This document shows, piece by piece, positions 32,101 through 43,548 of a DNA stretch of 64,000 bases (its first letter is position 1; every line of letters begins with the position of its first letter). The notes beneath the pieces are model-generated. The model was not told the origin of the DNA. It made no database searches and saw nothing but the letters and a program-made list of their open reading frames with translations. The position numbers and the translations under genes were made by a program. Origin of the DNA: Berberis thunbergii (Eukaryota > Streptophyta > Magnoliopsida > Ranunculales > Berberidaceae); NCBI GenBank assembly GCA_003290165.1, contig QNQO01000449.1, forward strand, positions 310,001-374,000, written 5' to 3'.

Positions 32101-33068
32101 AGACATGCTTATGTGGGTTGGGGATAGCTTCAAGGATACTTTTGTTTAACTTATCCCAATTAAGTTTATCATCATGCACTTGTACAAAGTCTATACATAT
32201 CCCATCTCTATAATCACTAACCTTTCACATACTAGGGATCTCTGCAATCTTACTCCACTTTCCATTGTAATGGACCACGAATTTCCAAACCTTTAGTTCT
32301 TGTCCCCATTTTCCATTACTGCAATGACACCAATTAAAACGGATTGATGAATACTCTAGGAAACAAACAAACCATGCAATCTAACAAGAATAATAAAATG
32401 AAAATAGAAGACAAGTACAACACATATAACATTATGCAAACATCCATGGACATACATATGTGAATTACCCTAATCAACATTATGTGAACATTGTGATTGA
32501 TCCATGGAAGCACCAACCAGTATTAACATTAAACCACCCAAAAAATTTCAGTTTCAGAATGAACATTGTCACTGATCCATGGAAGCACCAACTACTAGCA
32601 ACACTAAACCACACTAAATCACTTTCAAAATGAACATTTTCACTGATGCAAACATCAACCAAATAAACAGTGGAGAAACCCAAATTTGTGCAAATGAACA
32701 AAATACTAACAAATTCATACCATCCATTCAAACATGCATTACATATAGAAACACCAAAATGAAAACCCTAAAATAGCAAAGAAGACTTACAATATATCAT
32801 GCGAATAAATAGGAGGAGGTTTCACGTCCTCATTAGTGTCTGAAGAAGTGAAATCTTGCCTCAGATTTGGTTCCTCATCGCTTAGAATTTGACTGAATAA
32901 GTCACTAAAATCACTGAACGAACTGCAATCGTCCCAGTGTATGCTAGAAGCAGTGCTCTCATCATCATTGATGTCACTGATAGTGACTTGGACACCGAAT
33001 ACAACCTTCTTTCCCTTTTTGTTTTGGTTTTCCGCTTTTTCATTTTGGTTCGAAATCGCACACAACAA
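29172..33068 (-). pseudogene. MULE transposase (MURA type), multiply broken
   Basis: Reading 5' to 3' on the - strand: an acidic N-terminal piece (33068-32787), a piece with DFVQVHDDKLNWDKL (about 32230-32040), a basic linker, the DBD_Tnp_Mut domain (31388-30915; VVQCTDENCKWHYYAARNKN), the DDE core (30911-30234; GSIAKCSRNNEHERF, LLRIDECFLK, KLIFISDQ, CFRHMYKNFKKAGFGG), a SWIM-like finger (around 29925) and a C-terminal zinc-knuckle/basic tail (to 29172). Stops interrupt the frame near 30912 and 30512 and a frameshift lies near 30230. The SWIM motif reads CDC...VH, with Tyr where the third Cys is expected. The protein would cut and paste the element but is now non-functional. Confidence 0.82.
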
Positions 33069-33405
33069 AGTGCTGAGAAGGGAGAAAGGAGAAACGAATC
33101 AGAGAGAGTAAAAATGGAGGGAGTTTTCCCTCCACTGTCTGTCTCTCCAATCGTACGATCAGTCAGGCATAATCCCTGGTCGTCCACGTGCCTGGTTCAG
33201 GTAATAGACGGTTAGGATTAACATGCTATCACATCAAGCATGATAAGCACGTGAAAGGCATTTTCTTCATCCAAAATTGGTGGAATGATGGCACGTGAGG
33301 TGTTTGATAGTCAAGGGTAAATGCAATTCGATTAATTATTGGGGTAAAGCTCAATAAGCCATTAATAGTAGGGGGCAAAATGCAAATGTCAATGGAGATA
33401 AACTT

Positions 33406-33527
33406 AATCATTGTAAATTGAGTAGCATGATTTTTAGGGACGTTACAATATGCTTATGTCAAAGGAGATAATGTTATGCAAGAAACATAGCGGTCTTTGC
33501 TTTATTATATTGATAATTATAAATTAT
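33406..33527 (+). repeat. Right copy of the direct repeat flanking the MULE
   Basis: Same orientation and word order as 27829-27953. It starts almost directly outside the right terminal repeat. Confidence 0.65.
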
Positions 33528-34119
33528 ATTTGCTTGAACATTAAAGAGACGCAATGATCAACTATTCGATTAATTACATTTTTCAAATTACGTAAATAAT
33601 CTGTTATTTATGCAATTATCTTGACATAGCCTAAAAATTGGTCTGGATAATCTCATATGCATTATACACAACTTCGACTTATTCTAGTATTTTTACCATA
33701 AAATATATATCTTACAAATATGAAACTTTATGTCATGTAAAATTTCACATCAAATTTGAATCTAAATAAACAATTTTACATGTTTGAATCTCGTATTGAA
33801 TCCTCACTTCTTCTCACATTCGAATTCTATTTATATTTTAAGATGATGAGGCTGATATAGATATAGGTTCACCATCTCATCAATTTAGTTCAACATGGGG
33901 TCAATCGGGGTGCTTGTTCAAAATGAGGTAGAGGCTAAAGTTCTAGTTCAACAAAGAATCCACAGAGATCTTAGTTTTTTTATTGGATACCGATATGTAA
34001 ATTTGGGTGGGCAGTTCAATTCACCAAGTCCCTAAGTACCATAGGTGGTAGTGGTAGTGCTACAATGGTGGTAGTGTTTAGACTTGTTGAAATTGTAATT
34101 GATGCAGTCATTTTTCGTT
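33528..34119. other. Spacer without a recognised gene
   Basis: AT-rich with nothing recognisable. Short GGTGGTAGTG repeats lie near 34045. Confidence 0.4.
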
Positions 34120-35045
34120 CCCCTGCTTTGACTTATTCCCGCTGACCTGTTTTACCTGCACAAGTAGCACATGTGAGCTATATACCACTGTGGGGTGGTC
34201 GATGACACTCCGATGCTAAAGTCAGACAAGGATCTGAGAAAGGTGTAATGTTGTAACAGGGAATTTGTAGCGTACCTTAGGTTACCAACCTCATGTCTTA
34301 TTTATAGTGCAAGGAGTCCTAGGTTAACCAGGCCATCGTAGGCATAGATTAGGGAGGAGATCTTCGTGGAGATCCCCATCTAATTAAGAGTCGTGCTGTA
34401 GGAAAGAAGTTCTCTGTTAGCTCCGTGTTCCTAGATACGAGGGAGATAGTTCCCAATCCGATAACATTCCATCGAAGGGAGTTTCCCTGTGTGGAAGATA
34501 CTTTGGTGTTTGCTTCCTAGTTGGAAGCAAAGAGCAGGTGTTGTTGCTTGTTCGAAGCAGATCTTCGAGATACTTGCCTAAAAAGAGCTTACGGGTATTG
34601 TGGGTAGCTGTGAGACATGTGAGTCTAGTGTGCAGTGAGAGTCCGGGCCCGCCTGGTGGGCTGGAGTTGAGCGGGCTGAGAATCGTATTGGATGGATCCG
34701 TATTGACCTTTTGCTTGAGCCCGTGGTTCCACGAGACCATCATGACACGTGTACGGCTCAAGGGTATGACTGTTTTTATGTATCATCAGCTACTCCCCTT
34801 GAGTTAGTGGGCCATCACACCGGTTCGCTAAGTCGTATCTGGATGGGAAGTGTCGCTCATGATGACTGAATCTGAATTGTTGTTTGTGCCGCACGCTGCA
34901 CTAATTGAACGTGTGTTGGTTCGGCAGAAAAGAAACGGGAACTGATCGTCTATTTAAGTCATCCGCAGTGTAGCATCTGACTCTTCAACGTTTCTTGCTT
35001 TCGAAGATATCGTTCTAACTAGAAGAGATTTTTCGTATTCTCCAT
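34120..35045 (+). pseudogene. Upstream/leader part of a gypsy-type transposon gene, cut by E2
   Basis: The region has no long frame, but words such as CACTCCGATGCTAAAGTCAG and GGATCTGAGAAAGG are ones I associate with the 5' regions of plant genes annotated as putative gypsy-type transposon. Its likely coding continuation starts at 61110, with 26 kb of nested retroelements between. Bases 35041-35045 (TCCAT) are the left flank of E2. The link is inferred. Confidence 0.4.
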
Positions 35046-35801
35046 TGATGGAGAATTTTATTAACCTAAATTAATAAGTTAATAAACCTTAGTTGTAATA
35101 CCGCAAGTGCACGACTGTCTAACTGGTAGATAGTCAAATACGGGTCGATCCCACGAGGATTAACAAGACAGTCGAATTTTAAGACTTATTTAAACTAATT
35201 TATAGTTAGGGGTTACAATAGATGTAAATTACTAAATTAAGAGAATGAAATTGAACACTTAAATATTAAATTGATAAGATGATAAAAGAGTGGACCGAGA
35301 CATCGAATCCGCCATAGGTTCTTTGAAATTTGTGTAATCAAAATTATTATTTTCAAGAATCAACACGACTAATCTAAAAATTAATCTAAGTTCGCAATTG
35401 ATTTCAGCAAAGGCATAAACCCCCTAGCATTGCATGTCTTTCTACGACACACACAATCATTGGTTTATTTTAACTAATTCTAAACCTGTAGCATTGCATG
35501 TCTTCTTACGGCACACAATCACAGATTCAAATTAATTGATTAAAGCAAGCTTCAAATATCAACAAAGGGAACTTCTAACTACTGATTAATCTAGATAATT
35601 TTTCTGGATATAATCAGTGAAAACAAATTATTGAAATTCAGAAATCAACTGTGTTTAACATTCAAGCATATAGAAACAATAAATTTAGATACGACAAACT
35701 CTAGGAAACCCTATGGTTTCATCTTTGCCTCGACGTGGGGTCTAAAAGATCATGGTGGATAGCGTCATAGAACTGGTGTAGGTCGAATCCATCTCAGCAC
35801 G
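35046..35801 (-). repeat. E2 left LTR, segment 1
   Basis: Collinear with 58577-59325. Begins TGATGGAGAATTTTATTAAC. Interrupted at 35802 by E3. Confidence 0.85.
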
Positions 35802-36280
35802 TGTCAGGACTAGTACTATTGATCAGGTAAAATCAAGGTCAGAGGCCTTTCAAGACTATCCTAATGGTCTCAAAACTCAATGTTCCCTTTTGAAAAGTGC
35901 CCAAATGCTTAGCATCTATATTATAGGGGGAAGGTTTGAGCTCTTGACTATGAGGACGTGTTGCCTCCATTGCATAGTCGGACCAGACTGTACCGCTAGC
36001 ATTTTTATTGTTTTCTTTGCATTGCTTTTCAACTTCAAACTTGTATTTCCATCGATCGATAGCATCGAACTAGTCTTGAGCAATGTCCTTTCGAATGTTC
36101 CTCCCATTGTAATCTATTGAATGTGAATGAGAGCTTTTACTGACTATTGTGCATTATTATATTGTCTACAGATTGATATTGTGCATTCTCAAGTTAATAT
36201 TTGTGCCCGTGAAAGTAACTACTCATAGGCTTACTAGTGAATTGGATAGCTAGTGCCGCACGGATTACTAGTCCGTGATA
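35802..36280 (+). repeat. E3 5' LTR
   Basis: 479 bp, TGTCAGGACTAGTACTATTG ... GTCCGTGATA. It differs from the 3' LTR at about 16 positions by eye (about 3%), most of them transitions. The terminal CA has become TA. Confidence 0.95.
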
Positions 36281-36282
36281 GT

Positions 36283-36294
36283 TGGTATCAGAGC
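36283..36294 (+). other. E3 primer binding site (initiator Met-tRNA)
   Basis: TGGTATCAGAGC, two bases inside the 5' LTR. Confidence 0.9.
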
Positions 36295-36307
36295 CAGAGC
36301 TTGTTGA

Positions 36308-39300
36308 ATGCAAACCAGGATGCAGGAACTAAATGAGCGCCTTAGCGCTATGGAGGAATGGCAGGCTAGTCGAATGCATAGACTAGAAAGCAGAATGGAC
36401 CAGTTGAACACTTTGGGAGAACAGATTAGTCGGTTGGATGGACTCTTTTCACTGGCAGACAGAGTGGATTTGCTGGCTGAGCACGTTGATAACTTAGAGG
36501 GGCGGACAGTCGCTATGGAAGAGTCGCCTCACCCCACAGCTCAGGTGATGAGTGACTTCCAATTACAGTTGGAGGACTTATTTGCAAGGGTTGGCTTGCT
36601 TACTAAGGCCACAGGGACGACTGATCACCATAGGATGAAAGTGCCTGAGCCAAAGTCGTATGCTGGGGCACGAGATGGGAAGGAGTTAGAAAACTTCTTG
36701 TTTGATCTGGAGCAGTATTTTCGCGCGGTGAACCCCGAATCCGAAGAAGCCAAGGTTACCATGGCGACCATGTACTTAGCAGGTGATGCAAAACTATGGT
36801 GGAGAACCAAATATGCAAATATGGAAGAAGGTCGCATCCTTATTAGAACTTGGGAAAACCTCAAGAAGGAACTCAGAAATCAATTCTTGCCTGAGAACAC
36901 TGATTTCTTAGCAAGGAGGAAGCTCCACACCATCAAACAGACAGGCAATATTCGAGACTATGTCCGACAATTCTCAACTTGCTTGCTAGATATTCGAGAC
37001 ATGTCTGAGAAGGAAAAAGTTTTTTGTTTCATGGAACAAGCTCAGCCGCTTCTACAAGCATAATTGCAAAGGCAGAAGGTGACAGATATTACAAGTGCTA
37101 TTGCGGCAGTAGAAAGGTTTAGCGATTATATGCCCATGACTGGATCCACTTCACTCAATCACTCCACAGCTAGAACTGGCAGTACCAATTCAAGCTCAGG
37201 GTCGAATGCTCGCTCACCTCACCAAAACTGGGGAAACTCAAGTCAGAACCGAGAAAACTACAATTCCCAGCCGTCCAACCAGAATTGGAGTTCCAACAAA
37301 AATTGGAATGCCAGCTCTAGCAACTCAAATTACAACAACAAAGGAGGGCAAAACTACTTTGGGCAGTGGAGACCATCTTTCCCTGCCCCATGCATTCTTT
37401 GCAATAGCAGGGATCACCCAACAGGCAAATGTCCATCCAAACCAGCTCTACACTCATTAATGTCCTTGCTTTAAGCAGAACCTTCTAACTCGATCGCATC
37501 GAGCTCGAACCCCACCAACAGTGAGACCTCCCAGATGGGAGCTCTACGCAAGCTCAATGCTGTCAAAGGAGAAATGTATGAGCACCCACACAAGAAGGCT
37601 TTGCAATACATCGACATCACTATCAATGGGTTTCCTTCCCAAGCATTGTTGGATTCCGGAGCAACAGACAATTTTATTGCCCCAAATGAAGCTAGACGTG
37701 TGGGTCTGAACTTAGAAGGAGATGTGGGTAAGTTGAAAGCTGTCAACTCTGAGGCAATCTCTATTAATGGTATGGCTAGAGCTGTGCCACTACAGGTTGG
37801 TCCATGGGAAGGAAGATCAAACTTCTTGGTCGTTCCACTTGATGATTTTAAGGTGATTCTTGGCCAAGAATTCTTCTGAGGAGCTGCAGCAGGACCATTA
37901 CCTTTCATGGACTCCTTGGGGTTTTTCGGACCCAGACTACGCATTGTACCAACCTCAATTTGACCAACAACTCATGATAGAATATTGTCGGGGCTCCAAG
38001 TCAAGAGAGGCTTGGCCAAAGGAGAAGATACATACTTAGCTGTGGCAAAGCTAGAGATGGAAGATGATACTAGCAAAATCCCTGAGGAAGTTGCCCAAGT
38101 TATTGCTGACTTCAGCGAAGTGATGCCGAATGAATTGCCAAAGAATCTACCTCCCAGAAGGCTCATTGATCACGAAATTGAGTTAGTCCCTGGTGCCAAG
38201 CCACCCGCACGTAGTCCATATCGCATGAGCCCTCTAGAGCTGACCGAATTGAGAACACAACTAGATGGCTTGTTGGAGTCGGGATTCATTTGGCCCTCTA
38301 AAGCACCTTATGGGGCACCTGTTCTTTTTTAGCGGAAACATGATGGCAGTCTTCGCCTTTGTGTTAATTATAGAACCTTGAACAAAGTCACTATAAAGAA
38401 CAAATACCCGCTGCCGCTCATTGCAGACTTATTCGACCAACTTGGATCCGCCAGATACTTCACAAAACTCGACTTGAGATCAGGTTACCATCAAGTCCGC
38501 ATTGTTGCTGGTGACGAACCCAAAACTGCTTGTTCTACTAGATATGGGTCATATGAGTTCCTAGTAATGCCCTTCGGCTTGACCAATGCTCCAGCTACAT
38601 TTTGCACCCTTATGAATGGCATGTTCCATCACCTTCTAGACAAGTCTATGGTTGTCTATCTTGACGACATTGTGGTTTATAGTGACACTATAGAAGAACA
38701 CCTACATCATTTGCGAGAAGTGTCCCAAATCCTTAGGGATAATCATCTCTTTGTCAAGAAGGAAAAGTGCTCTTTTGGCCAGACCCAGATCAATTTCTTG
38801 GGTCATGTTATTGGCAATGGCAAGATTCGGATGGACATGGAGAAAGTCAAGGCAATCCATGATTGGAACTCTCCTAAGAACGTGTCTCAACTACGTTCTT
38901 TCCTTGGACTCGCAAACTATTATCGTCGCTTCATAAGGGACTACTCTAAGAGAGTTGTTGCCCTGACAAATTTGTTGAAACAAGACCAAACATGGGAATG
39001 GGATAGGCAGTGTGAAGCTTCATTCCAAGACTTGAAATTGGCCGTGATGAAAGATCCAGTATTTGCCTTGCCAGACATCACCAAGCCCTTTGAAGTACAA
39101 ACAGATGCATCTGATTATGCCTTAGGGGGAGTTTTACTTCAAGATGGTCACTCGGTAGCATATGAGAGTCAAAAGTTGAATGATACAGAGTCTCGTTACT
39201 CAGCTCAGGAAAAGGAATTGCTAGCCATTGTACATTGTTTATGGGTGTGGAGATACTACCTCTTGGGATCTCAAGTCCTTGTTAAAACGGATAATGCTGC

Positions 39301-40947
39301 AGCAAGCCATTTCCTTACTCAGAAGATGCTAACCTCCAAGCAATCTCGATGGCAGGAAAAATTAGCAGAATTTGACTTAGTATTGGAATACAAGCCAGGG
39401 CGCACTAACAATGTAGTTGATGCACTCAGTAGAAGGGCAGACCTTGCAGTGCTAACCCATACTGGTCCGAGTCACACCATCTTGGAGAAGATCAAAGTAG
39501 GCCTACGGACAGATCCACAAGCGAAGGCCATTACAGAATTGATCAAGCAGGGTAAAACTCGACGGTTCTGGATAAAAGATGGAGCAATACTCACAACTGG
39601 TAATCGCCTCTATGTTCCGAGAACTTCGGGTTTGAGAAAATAACCTTTGAGAGAATGCCATGACACCCATTGGGCGGGACATCCAAGCTGGAGACGAACA
39701 CTTGCATTGTTAGAGAGGGGGTACTATTGGCCGCAGATACAGGAGGATGTAATGGCCTATGTTCGAACATGTCTTATATTCCAGCAAGATAAGGTTGAAA
39801 GAGATCGCCCAGTAGGCTTACTAGAGCCCTTGCCTGTTCCAACTCGTCCTTGGGAATGTGTTTCCATGGACTTCATTACGGGGTTACCGAAAGTGGAGGA
39901 TTTCAGGAGTATCCTTGTAGTTGTTGACCGATTCTCAAAGTATGTGACCTTTGTGCCTACCGGATTGACTTGCATAGCCGAAGATACAGCGCAATTGTTC
40001 CTCAAGCATGTAGTGAAGTATTAGGGACTGCCCGAAAACATTGTTAGCGACCGTGATGCTCGCTTCACAGGAAAGTTCTGGAAGGAGTTGTTCAAGCTCT
40101 TGGGATCCAAACTTAATATGTCGACAAGCCAACATCCCCAATCTGATGGACAGACTGAGCGTTTTAACTCTATGCTTGAAGAATACCTTCGTCATTTTGT
40201 AAGTGCAAACCAGAAAAATTGGGTGGGACTACTTGATGTTGCACAATTCTGTTACAACTTACAAAAGAGCTCAGCTACTCACTCCAGCCCCTTTCAGTTG
40301 GTTACTGGTCAGCAACCATTGACACCACATACAGTACTTACCGGATACCAAGGACCCAGCCCAAGAGCTCTTGAATTTGTCAAAGCCTGGCAGAAAAACA
40401 TTGAAGTTGCTCGAGCCTATCTTGAGCAAGCCTCCGTCACATGAAGAAATGGGCTGACAAGAAACGACGAATTGATCCTTTTGAAGTCGGGGACTTGATA
40501 TTGGTGAAGCTAGATATGTTCAACAAGCATAAAAGGACAGCTAGAGCACACAACAATCTGTTTCGCAAGTATGAGGGACCGGTACAGATTATTGAGAAAG
40601 TCGGCAAAGTCTCCTATCGCGTCAAGTTACCACATTGGCTCCGTTTCACCCATCCTGTCTTCCATGCAAGTAACTTGAAGTCCTACCATGCAGATGCCAC
40701 TGATCCCAGAAGAAATGTATCTACACGAGCATTGCCCAAGCATCCTACTAAGCCAGATCGAGAAGTGGAAGAAATCTTAGCTGACCGCCTCATCAACAAC
40801 ACAGGCCCGGATAGAGAGTATTTGGTCTAGTGGCAGGATGAACCTCCTTCAGAGATCAGTTGGGAGCCAGTCGAGCATCTGTTGCCATACCTCTCAAAGC
40901 TGGAAGAGTACTTGGAAAAGTTTGTTGCGAGGGCGTTAGTGAATTGA
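36308..40947 (+). pseudogene. E3 gag-pol polyprotein with chromodomain, inactivated
   Basis: One frame from 36308 runs almost to the 3' LTR. Gag has a coiled-coil N-terminus and a capsid-type core (WWRTKYAN, VRQFSTCLLDIRDM), then a knuckle CILCNSRDHPTGKC near 37390-37440. Protease active site LLDSGATDNF lies near 37650. Reverse transcriptase has [10 protein letters not shown] near 38655, RNase [10 protein letters not shown] near 39105. Integrase has its D, D and E residues (MDFITGLP, VSDRDARF, SDGQTERFN), but its H2C2 finger reads CLIF instead of CxxC. The C-terminus is a chromodomain (EEILADRLI, WQDEPPSEISWEP). In-frame stops occur at 37061, 37472, 37877, 37961, 38330, 39641, 40022 and 40828, with a frameshift near 40440. 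It is therefore dead. Confidence 0.93.
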
Positions 40948-40958
40948 GTGTGGGAGAG

Positions 40959-41438
40959 TGTCAGGACTAGTACTATTGGTCAGGTAAAACCAAGGTCAGA
41001 GGCCTTTCAAGACTTTCCTAATGGTCTCAAAACTCAATGTTCCCTTTTGAAAAGTGCCCAAAGGCTTAGCATCTATATTATAGGGGGAAGGTTTGAGCTC
41101 TTGACTGTGAGGACGTGCTGCCTCCATTGCATAGTCGGGCCAGACTGTACCGCTAGCATTTTTATTGTTTTCTTTGCATTGCTTTTCAACTTCAAACTTG
41201 TATTTCCATCGATCGATAGCATCGAACTAGTCTTGAGCAACGTCCTTTCGAACATTCCTCCCCATTGTAATCTATTGAATGTGAATGAGAGCTTTTACTG
41301 ACTATTGTGCATTATTATATTGTCTACAGATTGATATTGTGCATTCTCAAGTTAATATTTGTGCCCATCAAAGTAACTACTCATAGGCTTACTAGTGAAT
41401 TGGATAGCTAGTGTCGCAAGAATTACTAGTCCGTGACA
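40959..41438 (+). repeat. E3 3' LTR
   Basis: 480 bp, TGTCAGGAC ... TCCGTGACA, pair of 35802-36280. Confidence 0.95.
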
Positions 41439-41691
41439 GCACAGACACACATCCCGAGAAAGAGTTGCTGGTGGACTGTGGTGACTCAGACAGAAACCTG
41501 GGGTGCAAATAGCCTGATTGAAAAATCAGTTTTCTCCCGCCCTTTTTTCCCGTGTTTCTTCCTCGCTGATCTCCTTGCGAGCTTCTTTTCTGCTTCTCCG
41601 TTCTTCCTACTGCGAGCTGCTCCGATACCTGCAAAAAAGAGGGATAGATGGAAAAATAGAGAGAAACCGAAGAGACACGAAGGAGGTGAAG
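41439..41691 (-). repeat. E2 left LTR, segment 2
   Basis: Resumes the E2 LTR after E3 (CATCCCGAGAAAGAG ... CAGAAACCTGGGGTGCAAAT), collinear with about 59325-59580. The last five bases, TGAAG, are the left target duplication of E1. Confidence 0.85.
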
Positions 41692-43548
41692 TGATGCGGA
41701 TTTAACCAACCTAAATTAATAGGTTAATTCAACCCACTTGTAATAACCGCAAGTGCACGGTGCCTAATTGGTAGACAACGGCAAGTACGAGTCGACCCCA
41801 CGAGGAAGGTGGATTAAATTGAATTTTAGAATTTAATTAAACTATTTTTAGGAAATGGGGTAACAACATTTTTAAACCTAAATTAAAAATAAATTAAAAA
41901 TAAGTAAAATAAAATAAAAGATAGATGAGGATTTTGTGGGCTTGGACTCACCAATGAGTTAGCAAAATTATTTAATCTAAATTACTGAATTTAAAAACGA
42001 GAAGCTTTAGGGATGAGAATCCCTTGCTTACACCGAATATGTGATCGTTAAAATTCAATTCAACTTATATCACGTTTCTATCAAACATTAACAAATTATT
42101 TCAAGCAAATACGCTCTTACCAAGTATTAAGTGTCTTTTTAGGGCACACTTAATCAAAGTTTAAGCTTAATATTTTTAGCACATGCTTTGAATATTGATA
42201 AAGGGTAATTCTAACTACCAAACATATCAAGTTTAATTTCTCGAACATGCAATGTGAAAGCAATTTATCAAAAATTCAGAAATAAATTGTAATTAACAAT
42301 TAAGCACACAATTCAGTAAAATAAATCAAAATAACTTATACAACCCATTTAGTTTGTCACAAACTCGATGTGGTGGTACTCAGCAGATCAGCAGGTGGTA
42401 CGAACATGAATCCCGAGACAATGGGCCAAAAACACTCTGTGGTGGTACAGAACAGAACTGGGGGTGTGAATTGCAAAAAACAGAATTTGACCAATTCCTG
42501 CCTCTGCTACAGTAGCGCTCGTCTTCTCCAGTGCGACAGCGGCGCTCTCGCAGCCTTCCTTCGCTCCTCGCGACCGTTCTCGACCTCCAAATGATTCTGA
42601 AACCTGCAAAATAGACAGAAGGTGAGGAAACAATCGAGAGAGATGCGAAAATAAACAGAGTGAAATTGGGAGGAGACTCCCTGTTTTCGCTTCCTGTCGC
42701 GATGCTGGTGCACCGCGGTGAGGCCTTTCTGTGGTGGTTGTCCGGTGGTGGAGAGATTGTAGGCGGCCTGGACGAAGAGAGGACAGAGAGGAGAGGAGGA
42801 CGCAGGGTCTATCGCGAGGAAGAACAGAGCCGCGGTGAGGCTCTGTTTCACGGTGGTTGTGGCGTGGTGCGGCTCTGTTTCACGAGGAGTGGTGGTGGTG
42901 CTCGTGCGGAGGTGGTGGCGGTTGTGTGGACAGGGGAGAGGAGCAGAGGCGGTGATGGAGGGTTGTCACACCCCTGTTTCACGGTGGTGGCGAGGTGGTG
43001 ATTGCTGAGTGAGTGGTGATGGTGGATAGGTGGTGATGGTTACCTTGTGAGAATCACCTTTGAGAGAGGAACTCCTTTGAGGAAATCTCCTTTGAGGAAG
43101 AGGTTTTGATTTTTTTCTAATTCTCTCTTTTTCCCTTCTCTTCCTTCCCTCTTTCTCACCCTATTATCTTCTATTTATAGAAAATTATCAAGATGAATAG
43201 GGATGAAATGAGAGAATGATTCATCAATGAGGGTAGGAGAAGGATTGGACTTGGCATTGGGTTTGGGTTTATGTTATGGATTGGGTTTATGTTATGAATT
43301 AGGTCTTGGATTTAGGTTATGAATTAGGTTTTGGGTTTAGGTTATGAATTAGGTTTGTGACTGCTTTATACCACCATTGGAATCGACTAATTGTCGTTCC
43401 TTAACTTGTCGCTTTAATATGATTTCATCGTTTACGCTCAAATTCCTACAAAGACATAAAAACGAAATAATTACTATACAATATAATAATCGAAACACTA
43501 ACATGTATAAATTAAGGGATATATTATGTAATAATTATGTGAATATCA
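41692..43548 (-). repeat. E1 left LTR
   Basis: 1857 bp, starting TGATGCGGATTTAACC and ending GTGAATATCA on the + strand. It contains CCGCAAGTGCACG and TCGACCCCACGAGG, words typical of Athila/Tat LTRs. The polypurine-like tract GGTTTGGGGGTATT abuts it on the - strand. Frames inside it (for example 42370-42594, 42660-43001) are not genes. Confidence 0.85.

Larger units (their letters stand above)
27954..33390 (-). mobile_element. MULE (Mutator-like) DNA transposon, decayed
   Basis: The ends are inverted copies of at least 85 bp: GTCATTTGCATTTCACCCCC from 27954 and, in complement from 33390, GACATTTGCATTTTGCCCCC, both continuing with ATTAATGGCTTATTGAG and ATTAATCGAATTG. Weaker similarity extends to about 130 bp. 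A MURA-type transposase lies inside on the - strand. A 9-bp target duplication could not be fixed because both flanks are copies of a longer direct repeat. Confidence 0.85.
35802..41438 (+). mobile_element. E3: chromoviral Ty3/Gypsy retrotransposon, nearly full length
   Basis: Two ~480-bp LTRs enclose a primer site and one long gag-pol frame ending in a chromodomain. Flanking pentamers GCACG (35797-35801) and GCACA (41439-41443) agree at 4 of 5. The insertion interrupts the left LTR of E2 exactly where the E2 right LTR reads through (near 59325). A purine-rich GTGTGGGAGAG precedes the 3' LTR. Confidence 0.95.

Noticed and set aside
42370..43001. Frames of 74-131 codons on both strands in the E1 and E2 LTRs (also 48990-49474, 51405-51900, 59264-60045)
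   Set aside because: They lie inside LTRs, occur at the same place in each LTR copy, and overlap on opposite strands in GC-rich repeats. None shows a protein family.
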